In this document: piece by piece, positions 16,116 to 24,739 of the stretch
How the letters are laid out: each line of letters starts with the position of its first letter
Position numbering within the stretch: position 1 is the first letter of the stretch
From: Planctomycetota bacterium
GTDB taxonomy: Bacteria > Planctomycetota > UBA8742 > UBA2392
Direction of reading: 5' to 3'
DNA length: 64,000 bases
NCBI GenBank assembly: GCA_020848275.1
Contig: JADLAK010000035.1
Span: 1-64,000 of the forward strand
The notes under the pieces: generated by a model
Told to the model about the DNA's origin: nothing
The model's input: the letters and a program-made list of their open reading frames with translations, nothing else
The model's database searches: none
Translations under genes and position numbers: made by a program

Positions 16116-17048
16116 CTAGGCAATCACGCCTTGCGTGACCTTGAGGAATATATCCTCGAGGTTGCGGCTTTCCTGCTCGAGGCTGACAACAGCGACGTTG
16201 CGCTCAAGAAGTTCACGCAGCAGGCCGGGGTTGCCGTCTTCGTTTTGCGCAAACGTGAATTGAATCAGCCCGCGCTCGAACTCAACGCCGGTAACCCCCG
16301 TCAGCGACCGTAATATCACCATTGCCGCTTGAACGTCGCCCAGCACGCGGATGCGCAGCCTTTGATTCGCCGGGCCCGTGCGTGCGGCCAGAATGTCGTC
16401 GATCTTGCCCGACTGCAGCATCACGCCGCGTTCGATGAACCCAACCGAATTGCAGATGTCCGCAAGCTCGGTGAGGATGTGGCTGGAAATTATGATCGTC
16501 TTGCCGAGCTTTTGCAGTTCCTTGAGCAACAGGCGAAGCTCGATGCGCGCGCGCGGGTCAAGGCCCGCGGCGGGCTCGTCGAGGATCAATACTTTGGGGT
16601 CGTGCACGAGCGTCTTGGCAAGGCATAGGCGCTGGCGCATGCCCTTGGACAGCACCGAGACGTCTTTGTCGCGCACGCCCGTGAGCTCGGTGATCTCCAT
16701 GATTTCGTCGACGAGCTTTTTGCGCCGCGCGGGGTAAATGCGATATGCGCGTGCGAAGAAGTCGAGGTACTCCTGGATTTCGACGCCCTCGTAGACGCCG
16801 ATGTAATCGGGCATGTAGCCGATCATGCGGCGGACGGTTTCCGGCTCGTCGAGCACCGAGATGCCGTCGATTTCGATGTCGCCGTAATCCGGGTCAAGCA
16901 GCGTCGCCATCATGCGCATGGTCGTGGTCTTGCCGGCGCCGTTGGGGCCGACAAAACCGTAAACATCGGCGGCCGGGACGTTGAACGACAGGTCCCAGAC
17001 AGCGCGGAACTGTTTGAAGGCTTTGCAGACGTGGCGGACGGAGATCAT
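16116..17048 (-). CDS. ABC transporter ATP-binding protein
   Basis: A 310-aa ATPase of the ABC-2/gliding-motility (GldA/NatA-like) class. Visible motifs are Walker A GPNGAGKTT (34-42), signature LSKGMRQR (133-140), Walker B VLILDEP (153-159) followed by the D-loop, and switch H190. The C-terminal extension of about 90 aa (RLRIRVLGDVQAAMVILRSL to FAQNEDGNPGLLRELLE) is the regulatory domain found in exporters of this class. No obvious ABC-2 permease is adjacent; the two upstream genes on the same strand encode a small two-helix membrane protein and a proline-rich membrane protein, and one might participate. Substrate unknown. Confidence 0.9.
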   Translation of the reverse strand: MISVRHVCKAFKQFRAVWDLSFNVPAADVYGFVGPNGAGKTTTMRMMATLLDPDYGDIEIDGISVLDEPETVRRMIGYMPDYIGVYEGVEIQEYLDFFARAYRIYPARRKKLVDEIMEITELTGVRDKDVSVLSKGMRQRLCLAKTLVHDPKVLILDEPAAGLDPRARIELRLLLKELQKLGKTIIISSHILTELADICNSVGFIERGVMLQSGKIDDILAARTGPANQRLRIRVLGDVQAAMVILRSLTGVTGVEFERGLIQFTFAQNEDGNPGLLRELLERNVAVVSLEQESRNLEDIFLKVTQGVIA

Positions 17049-17058
17049 TGGGCGCTTT

Positions 17059-17086
17059 CAAGCCCACCGCTTACGCGGTGGGCTTG
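17059..17086 (-). terminator. Stem-loop over a stop codon
   Basis: Perfect 12-bp arms CAAGCCCACCGC (17059-17070) and GCGGTGGGCTTG (17075-17086). The loop, TTAC, contains the TAA stop of the minus gene at 17071. There is no T-run, so it may be an mRNA-end stabiliser or REP element and not a terminator. Confidence 0.55.
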
Positions 17087-17301
17087 CCTTCGTCGTTATC
17101 TGCGGCGCGCTTGAACATTTTCGGCAGTCCCGCGCCGAGCAGGAACCTTAGACCCATCGTGATCAAACAGACCGCGATCAGTATCCCGGCGATCTTCCAC
17201 AACAGGTCCCACAGCAACCCAAGCAGGAACATCACACCCAGCGTGACGGCCACGCCGATTAAAATCGCTCTAATCTGCGTGGCCGACAACTGCACCTTCA
17301 C
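17071..17301 (-). CDS. Small two-helix membrane protein
   Basis: A 76-aa product starting at GTG 17301, five bases after the stop of the preceding gene, so translation is probably coupled. Two hydrophobic stretches are visible: AILIGVAVTLGVMFLLGLLW and IAGILIAVCLITMGLRFLL. A charged tail follows (KMFKRAADNDEGKPTA). The stop codon lies in the loop of a perfect hairpin. The family is not recognised. It lies between the ABC ATPase and a larger membrane protein on the same strand, so a shared role is possible but unproven. Confidence 0.7.
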   Translation of the reverse strand: MKVQLSATQIRAILIGVAVTLGVMFLLGLLWDLLWKIAGILIAVCLITMGLRFLLGAGLPKMFKRAADNDEGKPTA

Positions 17302-17306
17302 CCCTG

Positions 17307-18710
17307 CTATCTGAACTCAGCCGATTTCAACCATTCGTCAGCCTCGTTCTTCTTGTCAATCGCGCTGAGCGCCGTGTCCGTGTCGAGAATCTTCCTGCTG
17401 CCCTCAAGCAGCACAGCCAGTTCCGCCATGTCCGCCGTGTTCTCGCCAAGCTGCGCTTCCGCCGCCATGCCCTCCAGGCGCTTGACCTTGATCGCCACGC
17501 GCGCCTGCTGGTCGCGCAGCTTCTCAAGTTTGTCTTTGTACTTCTTGAGGCGCCCGATGCTTTCGCCGACGAGCAGCAACTGGTCGTTGGCCACGTCGTC
17601 CTGCTTCAAGGTTTCCTTGGTCAGGCCCTTGTCACGCATGCGCTTCTTAAGGTCGATTTCGGCCTCGCGCTTGCGCTTTTCTTCCTTCGGGATTTCCGCA
17701 TCGAGGTCGCGGATGCTGTTCTCGAGCGTGCGCAGTGAACTAACCAGTTCGCGCTTCTTCTGCGTAAACTCGCCGCCGCCAAGTTTGCCCAGGTCAAACA
17801 GCGTCGAGGGATTGGTGTTCACCGAGTCGTCGTCGTAAGTTCCCCAGCCGCCGTCGGGGCCGATGAACGTCAGCGTATAGGTCGTCACGCCCTTGAGCGC
17901 GCCGCCGCCGATCTCAACCCTCGGTTCGTCGCCGTCGGGATACCAGGAGATGTCGTGATCGACGCCTTCGTCGTCATCGCGGTCGCCGCGGCGGTCAGCG
18001 AACTTGCCCCGCTTCGCGCGCGGCTTGGGCACATCCGGCGTTATGCTTCCCGCGGCCGAATAGCGCAGGAATTCTTCCCACTTCTTGCCGCTGACAACTT
18101 TCTTCACGCCCTCACCCAGGCCCTCAAGCCCCTTGTCCCAGCGCGGCGGCAGGTAACCCTGGTCGACCAGCACCTCGAGGCTCGCCGGCACGTCGCCGTT
18201 GTGGTCTTTCTTGAAATCCACAATCGCCGCAACAACCGGCGCGCCGGCGGCGTTGGCGTTCTGTTCCTTGTAGATGATGGAACTTGCGATGGCGAAGCCG
18301 AACAGGCCCCACACCGCAATCGTGCCCGCGGAAATCAGGAAGCCGGCAAACGCCAGGCCCTTGCCCGACTTGCGCCCGATCAAGCCGATCAATCCCAGCA
18401 ACAGCGAAATCGGCGACAGCAGGCCGCAACTCACCACAAGGCTCACCAACGACAGCACCAGCGACGCCACGCCCCAGGCGCTGGTGTCGGGCGCCCGGTA
18501 GGCCGCGGGGTTGAAAATCTGGCGTGTGAAGCCGCGGGGGCGATGGCCCTGTTGCGGCGGCGGCGGATAATAGCTCTGCGACGCGGGCATCGGGCCCGAC
18601 CCCGGGGGCGGATAACCGTAGCCCGGCTGCGGAGGCGGCGGCGTCTGTCCCGGCTGAGGTTGCGGCGGATAACCCGGAGGCGGATTGTTGTAGCCCGGAG
18701 GTTGGTTCAT
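17307..18710 (-). CDS. Proline-rich N-terminus, membrane and coiled-coil protein
   Basis: ATG 18710 (MNQPPGYNNPPPGY) is preferred over the open frame from 18779 because AGAGGA precedes it and the upstream part lies in a hairpin repeat. The product is 467 aa. Residues 1-65 are P/G/Q/Y-rich and probably disordered. Two hydrophobic helices follow (ASLVLSLVSLVVSCGLLSPI, GLAFAGFLISAGTIAVWGLF), as in DUF4190-type proteins. A mixed soluble domain includes an acidic RGDRDDDEGVDHD segment. A long charged helical region near the C-terminus (ELVSSLRTLENSIRDLDAEI onward) looks like a coiled coil. Its role is unknown; it resembles pilin-like/DUF4190 hypothetical proteins of PVC bacteria. Confidence 0.75.
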   Translation of the reverse strand: MNQPPGYNNPPPGYPPQPQPGQTPPPPQPGYGYPPPGSGPMPASQSYYPPPPQQGHRPRGFTRQIFNPAAYRAPDTSAWGVASLVLSLVSLVVSCGLLSPISLLLGLIGLIGRKSGKGLAFAGFLISAGTIAVWGLFGFAIASSIIYKEQNANAAGAPVVAAIVDFKKDHNGDVPASLEVLVDQGYLPPRWDKGLEGLGEGVKKVVSGKKWEEFLRYSAAGSITPDVPKPRAKRGKFADRRGDRDDDEGVDHDISWYPDGDEPRVEIGGGALKGVTTYTLTFIGPDGGWGTYDDDSVNTNPSTLFDLGKLGGGEFTQKKRELVSSLRTLENSIRDLDAEIPKEEKRKREAEIDLKKRMRDKGLTKETLKQDDVANDQLLLVGESIGRLKKYKDKLEKLRDQQARVAIKVKRLEGMAAEAQLGENTADMAELAVLLEGSRKILDTDTALSAIDKKNEADEWLKSAEFR

Positions 18711-18722
18711 GGTTTTTTCCTC

Positions 18723-18783
18723 TTTCGTGTTACGTGCTTCGGAATTGTACCTTCGCAACGTATTGCATTTCCGTAACACGAAA
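18723..18783. repeat. 61-bp inverted-repeat element
   Basis: Perfect 12-bp ends TTTCGTGTTACG (18723-18734) and CGTAACACGAAA (18772-18783), between two genes on the same strand. Related CGTGTTTCGTGCTTCG sequence occurs inside the E1 linker (3660-3715). Confidence 0.7.
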
Positions 18784-18803
18784 CACGTTGCACGTAGCGC
18801 GTA

Positions 18804-19655
<852 letters not shown>

Positions 19656-19981
19656 GCCTTGTTCCCGTGAATTCGCGGGCGACTACTCTAGCAACCGGGG
19701 CAGAGTTTCGCATACGGCTACGGTTGCCGCCGCTACGAAGCTATCAACCATTTGTAAGAAGCCGGAGCCCATTGCGTCAGCGATGGGATGCAAACATGGT
19801 CGTGCGACAATGGATTTACCGCGCCGCTCACGCGGCGGGCTCTGGTTCCCAGGCTGTTTTTAAGGTGGTTTTCCACAAATCCCAGGCGTAATACCCTTGT
19901 GTCACTGTTTACATTTCAACTACCTCTTGGCGCTCGCGGCGGGCGAGCGTCTGTTCGTCTCACCTGAGTGAGGATTTCCGC
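19656..19981. repeat. Intergenic region with an AGAGCCC-family hairpin element
   Basis: The 326-bp gap between divergent genes contains an inverted-repeat element at 19761-19850 (left GCCGGAGCCC, right GGGCTCTGGTTCCC) with inner hairpins CCCATTGCGTCAGCGATGGG and CCGCGCCGCTCACGCGGCGG. The remaining sequence must hold both divergent promoters. I see no strong -35/-10 pair, though GTGAGGA at 19972-19978 is the likely ribosome site for the gene at 19982. Confidence 0.6.
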
Positions 19982-22900
19982 ATGCGCACCACATTACTTC
20001 TTGTCGCCCTGACGCTGTTTGCCGGTGTCCTGTCTGCTCAACGTCCGCGCCAGCCGCGACAGCCCGCGGCTCCTGCAGGCGGCGCAGCCGGGCCGGCTGC
20101 CCCGCCAAAGCCGGTGTTCGACGCAAAGGACGGCATGCCCGGTGCGCGTTTTGCCAGCCTTTCGCCCGACGGCAAAACCGTGGTTTTTGCCATGCACGGC
20201 GACATCTGGTCGATGCCCTTTGGCGGCGGCCGCGCCACGCGCCTGACCCTCAACCAGGCCTACGACAGCAAGCCGTTGATCACGCGCGACGGCAAGAATG
20301 TCGTGTTCGTCTCCGACCGCTCCGGCAGCTACGACGTCTGGGTCATGCCCATCGACGGCGGCCAGCCCAGGCGCCTTACCTGGCACTCCGGCGTGGACGT
20401 CCCGACCGGCTTCACGACCGACGGCAAGCAGGTGCTGTTCCAGAGCACCGTGACCAACGAATGGGAAATCTGGCGCGTGCCGCTTGCCGGCGGAACGCCC
20501 GTGCAGCTCACCACCACCGGCGGCCGCGACGCAAGCACGCTCGACGACGGCAGCACGCTTTTCTACGTCGACGGGGCCAGTGACATCAAAGTCCAGGAAT
20601 ACAGCGGCTCGGCCAACGACCGCCTGTACCGGCAGGTCAAAGGCAAAACACCCGAACATCTTGCGGCCTTTGACGGCAACTCGCGCGAGCCCCGCATCTG
20701 CAAGGACGGCGGGCATTTCTTCTTCACCCGCGAGGTCAAGGGAAGTTTCGAGCTGTTCCGCTACGCCGTGGCGACCGGCGAGGTCAAGCAACTGACCGAG
20801 CTTGGCGACGACGGCATGTCGGGCTTTGACGTCAGCGCCGATGAAAAGACCGTGGTCTTCGTCTGGAAGTTCTTCCTGCATTCGCTGGACCTCAGCGTCG
20901 AGGGCGCCAAGCCCAAGCTGATGCCCATCACGGTGCGCGAAGACAGCGCCGGGCCGAAAATCATCGAACGCACCTTCAGCAGCGGCGCCGAGACCACCGA
21001 CATCAGCGCCGACGGCCGTTTCATCTGCTTCGAACTTGGCGGCAATCTCTGGCTTATGACCGCTGACGGCGGACAGGCCCGGATGCTGACCACGGGCGCC
21101 GCCCGCGACCAGATGCCGCGTTTCAGCCCCGACTCGCGCACCATCGCCTTCTTCAGCAACCGCACCGCCACGGGCGAAGTCGCGGAAACCTCGGACATCT
21201 GGCTGGTCGCGCTTGACGGCAGCAACCTGCGCCAGCTCACCAACGACCCGGCCAACGACTTCTTCCAGAACTGGAGCCCCGACGGCAAGGCCATCGTCCA
21301 TTGCAGCGAACGTTCAGGCAACCGCGATATCTGGCTGACTCCGCTCGACGGCGGCCAGCCCCTGCAACTCACCAACTCGCCCGGGTCCGACGACGACCCG
21401 AGCTTCTCTCCCGACGGCCGCACCATCGCCTTTGACAGCAACCGCGAAAACCCCAACAACACCGACCTTTGGCTGATGTCCGCCGACGGCGGCAACCAGC
21501 GCCGCGTTTACGGCACGCCGCAGATCGAGGAATGCCCCGTGTTCTCGCCTGACGGCAAGATGCTGGTGTTCAACCGCATCGTGCGCGGCGCCGCTGGCGT
21601 TGACACGTCGGTGGTGGTCACCGACATCAACGGCTCGGGCGAAGTGCGCGTGGCCGACGGCCATTACGGCAAGTTCACGCCCTCGGGCCAGGAGATTTTC
21701 TACCTGAGCGACCGCGGCGAGATGTTTTTTGCACGCGCGCCGCTGGCCATCAACACGGGCCGTAAGCTGATGTACATGGCGTCGACGCGCGAACCGGCCA
21801 AAGAAACCATGCTGCGCGCCTTTGACGAGGCGTTCATGTCCTATGGCGTGGGTTTCTACGATCCCAACTTCCACGGCAAGGACTGGGGGGAACTCGGGCG
21901 CAAGTACCGCGCGCTGGTCGAGACCGCCCAGTGCCAGGAAGAACTGCTGTTCTACCTCAACCGCATGGTCGGCGAACTTTCCGCCAGCCACAGCGGCGCG
22001 TTTCCCGGCGGCGATGACGACGGCGGCATCCGCTACCTCACCGGCGGCATCGGCATGCGGCTGGAGCCCGAAGCCTTCCGCGAGGGCCGCGCGCGCCTGA
22101 AGGTTGTCGACGTCGAGAAAGGCGGGCCCGCCGACCGCGCCTGGATCCGCAAGGGCGACTACATCTTCCGCATCGGCAATCAAACCGTGGGCATGAAGGA
22201 AGACGCCTATGCGCTGTTTGAGAACACCGTCGGCCGTGAAATCTCGCTGTACGTCGCCGACAACCCCAACGGCGAAAACTTCCGCGAAGTGAAGATGATG
22301 CCGGAGCACCCGGGGCAAAAGGCGCAGCGCGATTACCTGTTGTTCGTCCAGAAGTGCAAGGCCTTTGCGGCGCAGAACAGCGCCGGCGCCGTCGCTTACA
22401 TCCACATCCCGGCGATGATGCCGCAGGCGTTGCAGAACTTCATCAACGAGCTCGCGTCGCCGCAGGTGCAGGCGGCGCGCGCGCTGGTCATTGACGTGCG
22501 CGACAACGGCGGCGGCAACATCCACCAGCAGCTCATCGACATCCTGTCGCGCAAGAAGTACGCGGAAATCCGCCTGCGTGACGGCCGCAAGGCCAGCCAG
22601 GCCGAGCTGTACTGGGACCGGCCGTTTGTGGTGATGATCAACGAGCGCAGTTACTCGGACGCCGAAGTCTTCCCGCACGCGATCAAGACTCTGAAGATGG
22701 GCAAGATCGTCGGGGTGCCGACGCCGGGCGCGGTGATCGGCACGCGTGACATGGTGCTGTCCGACGGCACGCGCTGGCGCATCCCGGGATCGGGTTTCTT
22801 CAATATCGACGGCACCAATCAGGAGCACAACGGCTGCCAGCCGGATTACCTGGTCGAGATCACGCCTGCGGACAAGCTGTCGGGCAAGGATCCGCAACTG

Positions 22901-23068
22901 GACAAGGCCGTGAAGGTGCTGCTTGACCAGTTGCGCGGCAACGCCGAGCAGCCGACGACAGCGCCCACGACCTCGCCGGATGTTAAGCCCAAGAAGACCG
23001 GCGACTTCAGCGCCGGGCAATCGACGGAACAGGGTGAACGCTTCGCCATCAAGCCCAAAGACGAGTAG
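19982..23068 (+). CDS. Tricorn-like secreted protease (WD40/PD40 propellers, PDZ, S41)
   Basis: A 1028-aa protein with a signal peptide (MRTTLLLVALTLFAGVLSAQ). Residues of about 45-600 are TolB/PD40-type propeller blades such as SLSPDGKTVVFAMHGDIWSM, SPDSRTIAFFSNR and SPDGRTIAFDSNR. A helical core follows, then a PDZ domain near 690-770 (VVDVEKGGPADRAWIRKGDY) and an S41 peptidase domain: ALVIDVRDNGGGNIHQQLID near 832, nucleophile candidate Ser892 in ERSYSDAEVF, and the GVPTPGAVIG oxyanion segment. The order matches the tricorn family (S41), which degrades peptides. The signal peptide suggests periplasmic or extracellular digestion. It is divergent from hbd and followed by a strong terminator. 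Confidence 0.92.
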   Translation: MRTTLLLVALTLFAGVLSAQRPRQPRQPAAPAGGAAGPAAPPKPVFDAKDGMPGARFASLSPDGKTVVFAMHGDIWSMPFGGGRATRLTLNQAYDSKPLITRDGKNVVFVSDRSGSYDVWVMPIDGGQPRRLTWHSGVDVPTGFTTDGKQVLFQSTVTNEWEIWRVPLAGGTPVQLTTTGGRDASTLDDGSTLFYVDGASDIKVQEYSGSANDRLYRQVKGKTPEHLAAFDGNSREPRICKDGGHFFFTREVKGSFELFRYAVATGEVKQLTELGDDGMSGFDVSADEKTVVFVWKFFLHSLDLSVEGAKPKLMPITVREDSAGPKIIERTFSSGAETTDISADGRFICFELGGNLWLMTADGGQARMLTTGAARDQMPRFSPDSRTIAFFSNRTATGEVAETSDIWLVALDGSNLRQLTNDPANDFFQNWSPDGKAIVHCSERSGNRDIWLTPLDGGQPLQLTNSPGSDDDPSFSPDGRTIAFDSNRENPNNTDLWLMSADGGNQRRVYGTPQIEECPVFSPDGKMLVFNRIVRGAAGVDTSVVVTDINGSGEVRVADGHYGKFTPSGQEIFYLSDRGEMFFARAPLAINTGRKLMYMASTREPAKETMLRAFDEAFMSYGVGFYDPNFHGKDWGELGRKYRALVETAQCQEELLFYLNRMVGELSASHSGAFPGGDDDGGIRYLTGGIGMRLEPEAFREGRARLKVVDVEKGGPADRAWIRKGDYIFRIGNQTVGMKEDAYALFENTVGREISLYVADNPNGENFREVKMMPEHPGQKAQRDYLLFVQKCKAFAAQNSAGAVAYIHIPAMMPQALQNFINELASPQVQAARALVIDVRDNGGGNIHQQLIDILSRKKYAEIRLRDGRKASQAELYWDRPFVVMINERSYSDAEVFPHAIKTLKMGKIVGVPTPGAVIGTRDMVLSDGTRWRIPGSGFFNIDGTNQEHNGCQPDYLVEITPADKLSGKDPQLDKAVKVLLDQLRGNAEQPTTAPTTSPDVKPKKTGDFSAGQSTEQGERFAIKPKDE

Positions 23069-23090
23069 CCGGTTACCCAGCTTTCAACCA

Positions 23091-23118
23091 GGGCGCGGCT
23101 AACGGCCGCGCCCTTTTT
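23091..23118. terminator. Intrinsic terminator between convergent genes
   Basis: GGGCGCGGC-taacg-GCCGCGCCC followed by TTTTTA. The T-run reaches the stop codon of the minus-strand regulator (23117-23119). Confidence 0.9.
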
Positions 23119-24586
23119 ATTTCTTGAGCAACGCCTTGAATGAGGCAAAGCCGTGGCGAATGTAGCGGCTGAACACTTGCCGCGCTTCCTTGCGTATCGC
23201 CTCGGTCGTATGGGCTTTGGGCAACTGCAGCACCGTCGCGTAGTTCATCGCGACCAGCGCCATTTTCGAGTTCCACATTCCGGGGTGCGCACGAATGATC
23301 GAAAGCGCTTCCTTTACCACCTTGCCCGCCACGGCGTATTCCGACGCTGCCAGCGCCGCACGCGCATACAGCGTCAGGTACAAGATACTCTGCCGCTTGT
23401 TCTCGACGTTGGTCGGCTTGACCTGGCGCAATTCCGCCAGGGCTTGCTTGCGCTTTCCAGCCACCGCCAAGTGGATGCGCCGGGCCCACGGGTACGTCTC
23501 AAGCTGCGTGCCCGATTCCTCGCTGGGCAAATTCTCAGTGAAGGCAATCGCAATCTCCAGATCGCGCGGCAGAAGCGTCAGGCACGCGTCCAGCAACACC
23601 GTGTTAGCTGCAACTTTGTCCCGGGGCAGCAGGGTGCAGGCCGTCGGCAAATCAACCAGGCCTCCGAACAATTGCACACTGACCAGCATTAGTTGCGATG
23701 CTGATTTGCGGTCGGGAGAGATGGCGGCAAAGTGCTTCTGCATGGCGGCAAGGCCGCGGTGAAGGCTGGGGCGCATGGCCTGCATGTACCCGTAGTTGAA
23801 CGCGCTGGCCGCAAACATCGGGCCTTGGCGCAATGCGGGCGGGCACAGGTTAATCGTCGCGCGCAGCACTTGCCGCGCCTCGGCGGGACGGTCGGCTTCC
23901 GCCAGCGAACCCGCAAAGCGCCATCCCTGCGTAAGGCAGGCTTCGTCGAAGTTGTCCGCGCGCGAGAGCGTCATCAGGAAGGCGCGCCGATACATCGCCA
24001 GCGCTTCCTCCTTGCGGTTCGAAATCAACAGCAGGTGCGCGCGCACCGTCAAAAACTGCAGCAACAGTTCGGGGTCGTCGCACAGGCGGCTGACTTGCTC
24101 GACCGCGGTCTCGAGGCCGCGGGCGCGAGCCAGGTCAAACTTGCGGACCGCCGCAAGCATTTCGGCCATCAACTGCTTGAACAAGTCGCGGCTATGGGCA
24201 TTGAGCTTGACGCGCAAGGCCTCATGGCGGCCCAACGCGTCGTTGAGTTCGCGCAGCACCTTGGCGTGCTGCTTGCCCGCCAGCGAGCCAATGCGCATGC
24301 GCGTGACGGCCTGCATCGCTTCAACCAGGCTTAGCAGGTCACCCGCCATGCGCCCCGTGTCGGCGGCAACGTCGGCCAGAAACGGCGTTCCTGCGCCGGA
24401 CAGCAACCATGAGGGATTGACGCCCAAGCCGCTGACGAGCGCGCCGCCGAACTCCAGCGGCATGCGCTTGCCGCGCGCGTAGCGGCTCACGTTGTTGCGC
24501 GAAAAGCCGGTTTTGCGGGCGATTTCGGCCTGCGGGAATTGCCCGGCGAGCACTTTGAATCGCTGCTGGATTGATGTCGCTTGCAT
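23117..24586 (-). CDS. HTH transcriptional regulator with TPR-like C-terminal domain
   Basis: ATG 24586 (MQATSIQQRF) is chosen because the frame extension to 24634 crosses a perfect palindrome. The product is 489 aa. A lambda-CI/Xre-like helix-turn-helix occupies about 16-46 (FPQAEIARKTGFSRNNVSRY), followed by the repressor-typical GVNPSWLLSGAGTPF. The remaining 400 residues are helical and TPR-like (KEEALAMYRRAFL, EARQVLRATINL, RKQALAELRQVK), suggesting a peptide or protein signal sensor. It diverges from the lipoprotein gene at 24740. A 12-bp-arm palindrome lies at 24611-24638, and GTGTATCC abuts its own start codon (24587-24594), pointing to autoregulation. No normal ribosome site is seen. 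Confidence 0.82.
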   Translation of the reverse strand: MQATSIQQRFKVLAGQFPQAEIARKTGFSRNNVSRYARGKRMPLEFGGALVSGLGVNPSWLLSGAGTPFLADVAADTGRMAGDLLSLVEAMQAVTRMRIGSLAGKQHAKVLRELNDALGRHEALRVKLNAHSRDLFKQLMAEMLAAVRKFDLARARGLETAVEQVSRLCDDPELLLQFLTVRAHLLLISNRKEEALAMYRRAFLMTLSRADNFDEACLTQGWRFAGSLAEADRPAEARQVLRATINLCPPALRQGPMFAASAFNYGYMQAMRPSLHRGLAAMQKHFAAISPDRKSASQLMLVSVQLFGGLVDLPTACTLLPRDKVAANTVLLDACLTLLPRDLEIAIAFTENLPSEESGTQLETYPWARRIHLAVAGKRKQALAELRQVKPTNVENKRQSILYLTLYARAALAASEYAVAGKVVKEALSIIRAHPGMWNSKMALVAMNYATVLQLPKAHTTEAIRKEARQVFSRYIRHGFASFKALLKK

Positions 24587-24684
24587 GTGTATCCGTTTCG
24601 GTGCGGGGCGGAAAGTGTATTTATTTAAATACACTTTCGATTAAGTCATATCGCCTGATTGAATCGAGTTAGATACACCGTGTA
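24587..24684. promoter_or_regulatory. Candidate operator cluster between regulator and lipoprotein gene
   Basis: Three related sites are present. GTGTATCC is at 24587-24594, touching the regulator start. A palindrome with perfect 12-bp arms GAAAGTGTATTT/AAATACACTTTC occupies 24611-24638 with a 4-bp spacer. GATACACC followed by GTGTA occupies 24672-24684 (TACAC-c-GTGTA). The area is AT-rich compared with its surroundings. Confidence 0.65.
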
Positions 24685-24739
24685 CAGCGGTATCCGGCAG
24701 GTTTGACTTTTTGGTTTTTCAACCCAGGGAGGGACAGGA

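Noticed and set aside
21314..23020. 568-aa minus-strand reading frame opposite the tricorn gene
   Set aside because: R/H/V/D-rich translation typical of antisense to GC-rich coding DNA; the tricorn domains are clear on the plus strand.
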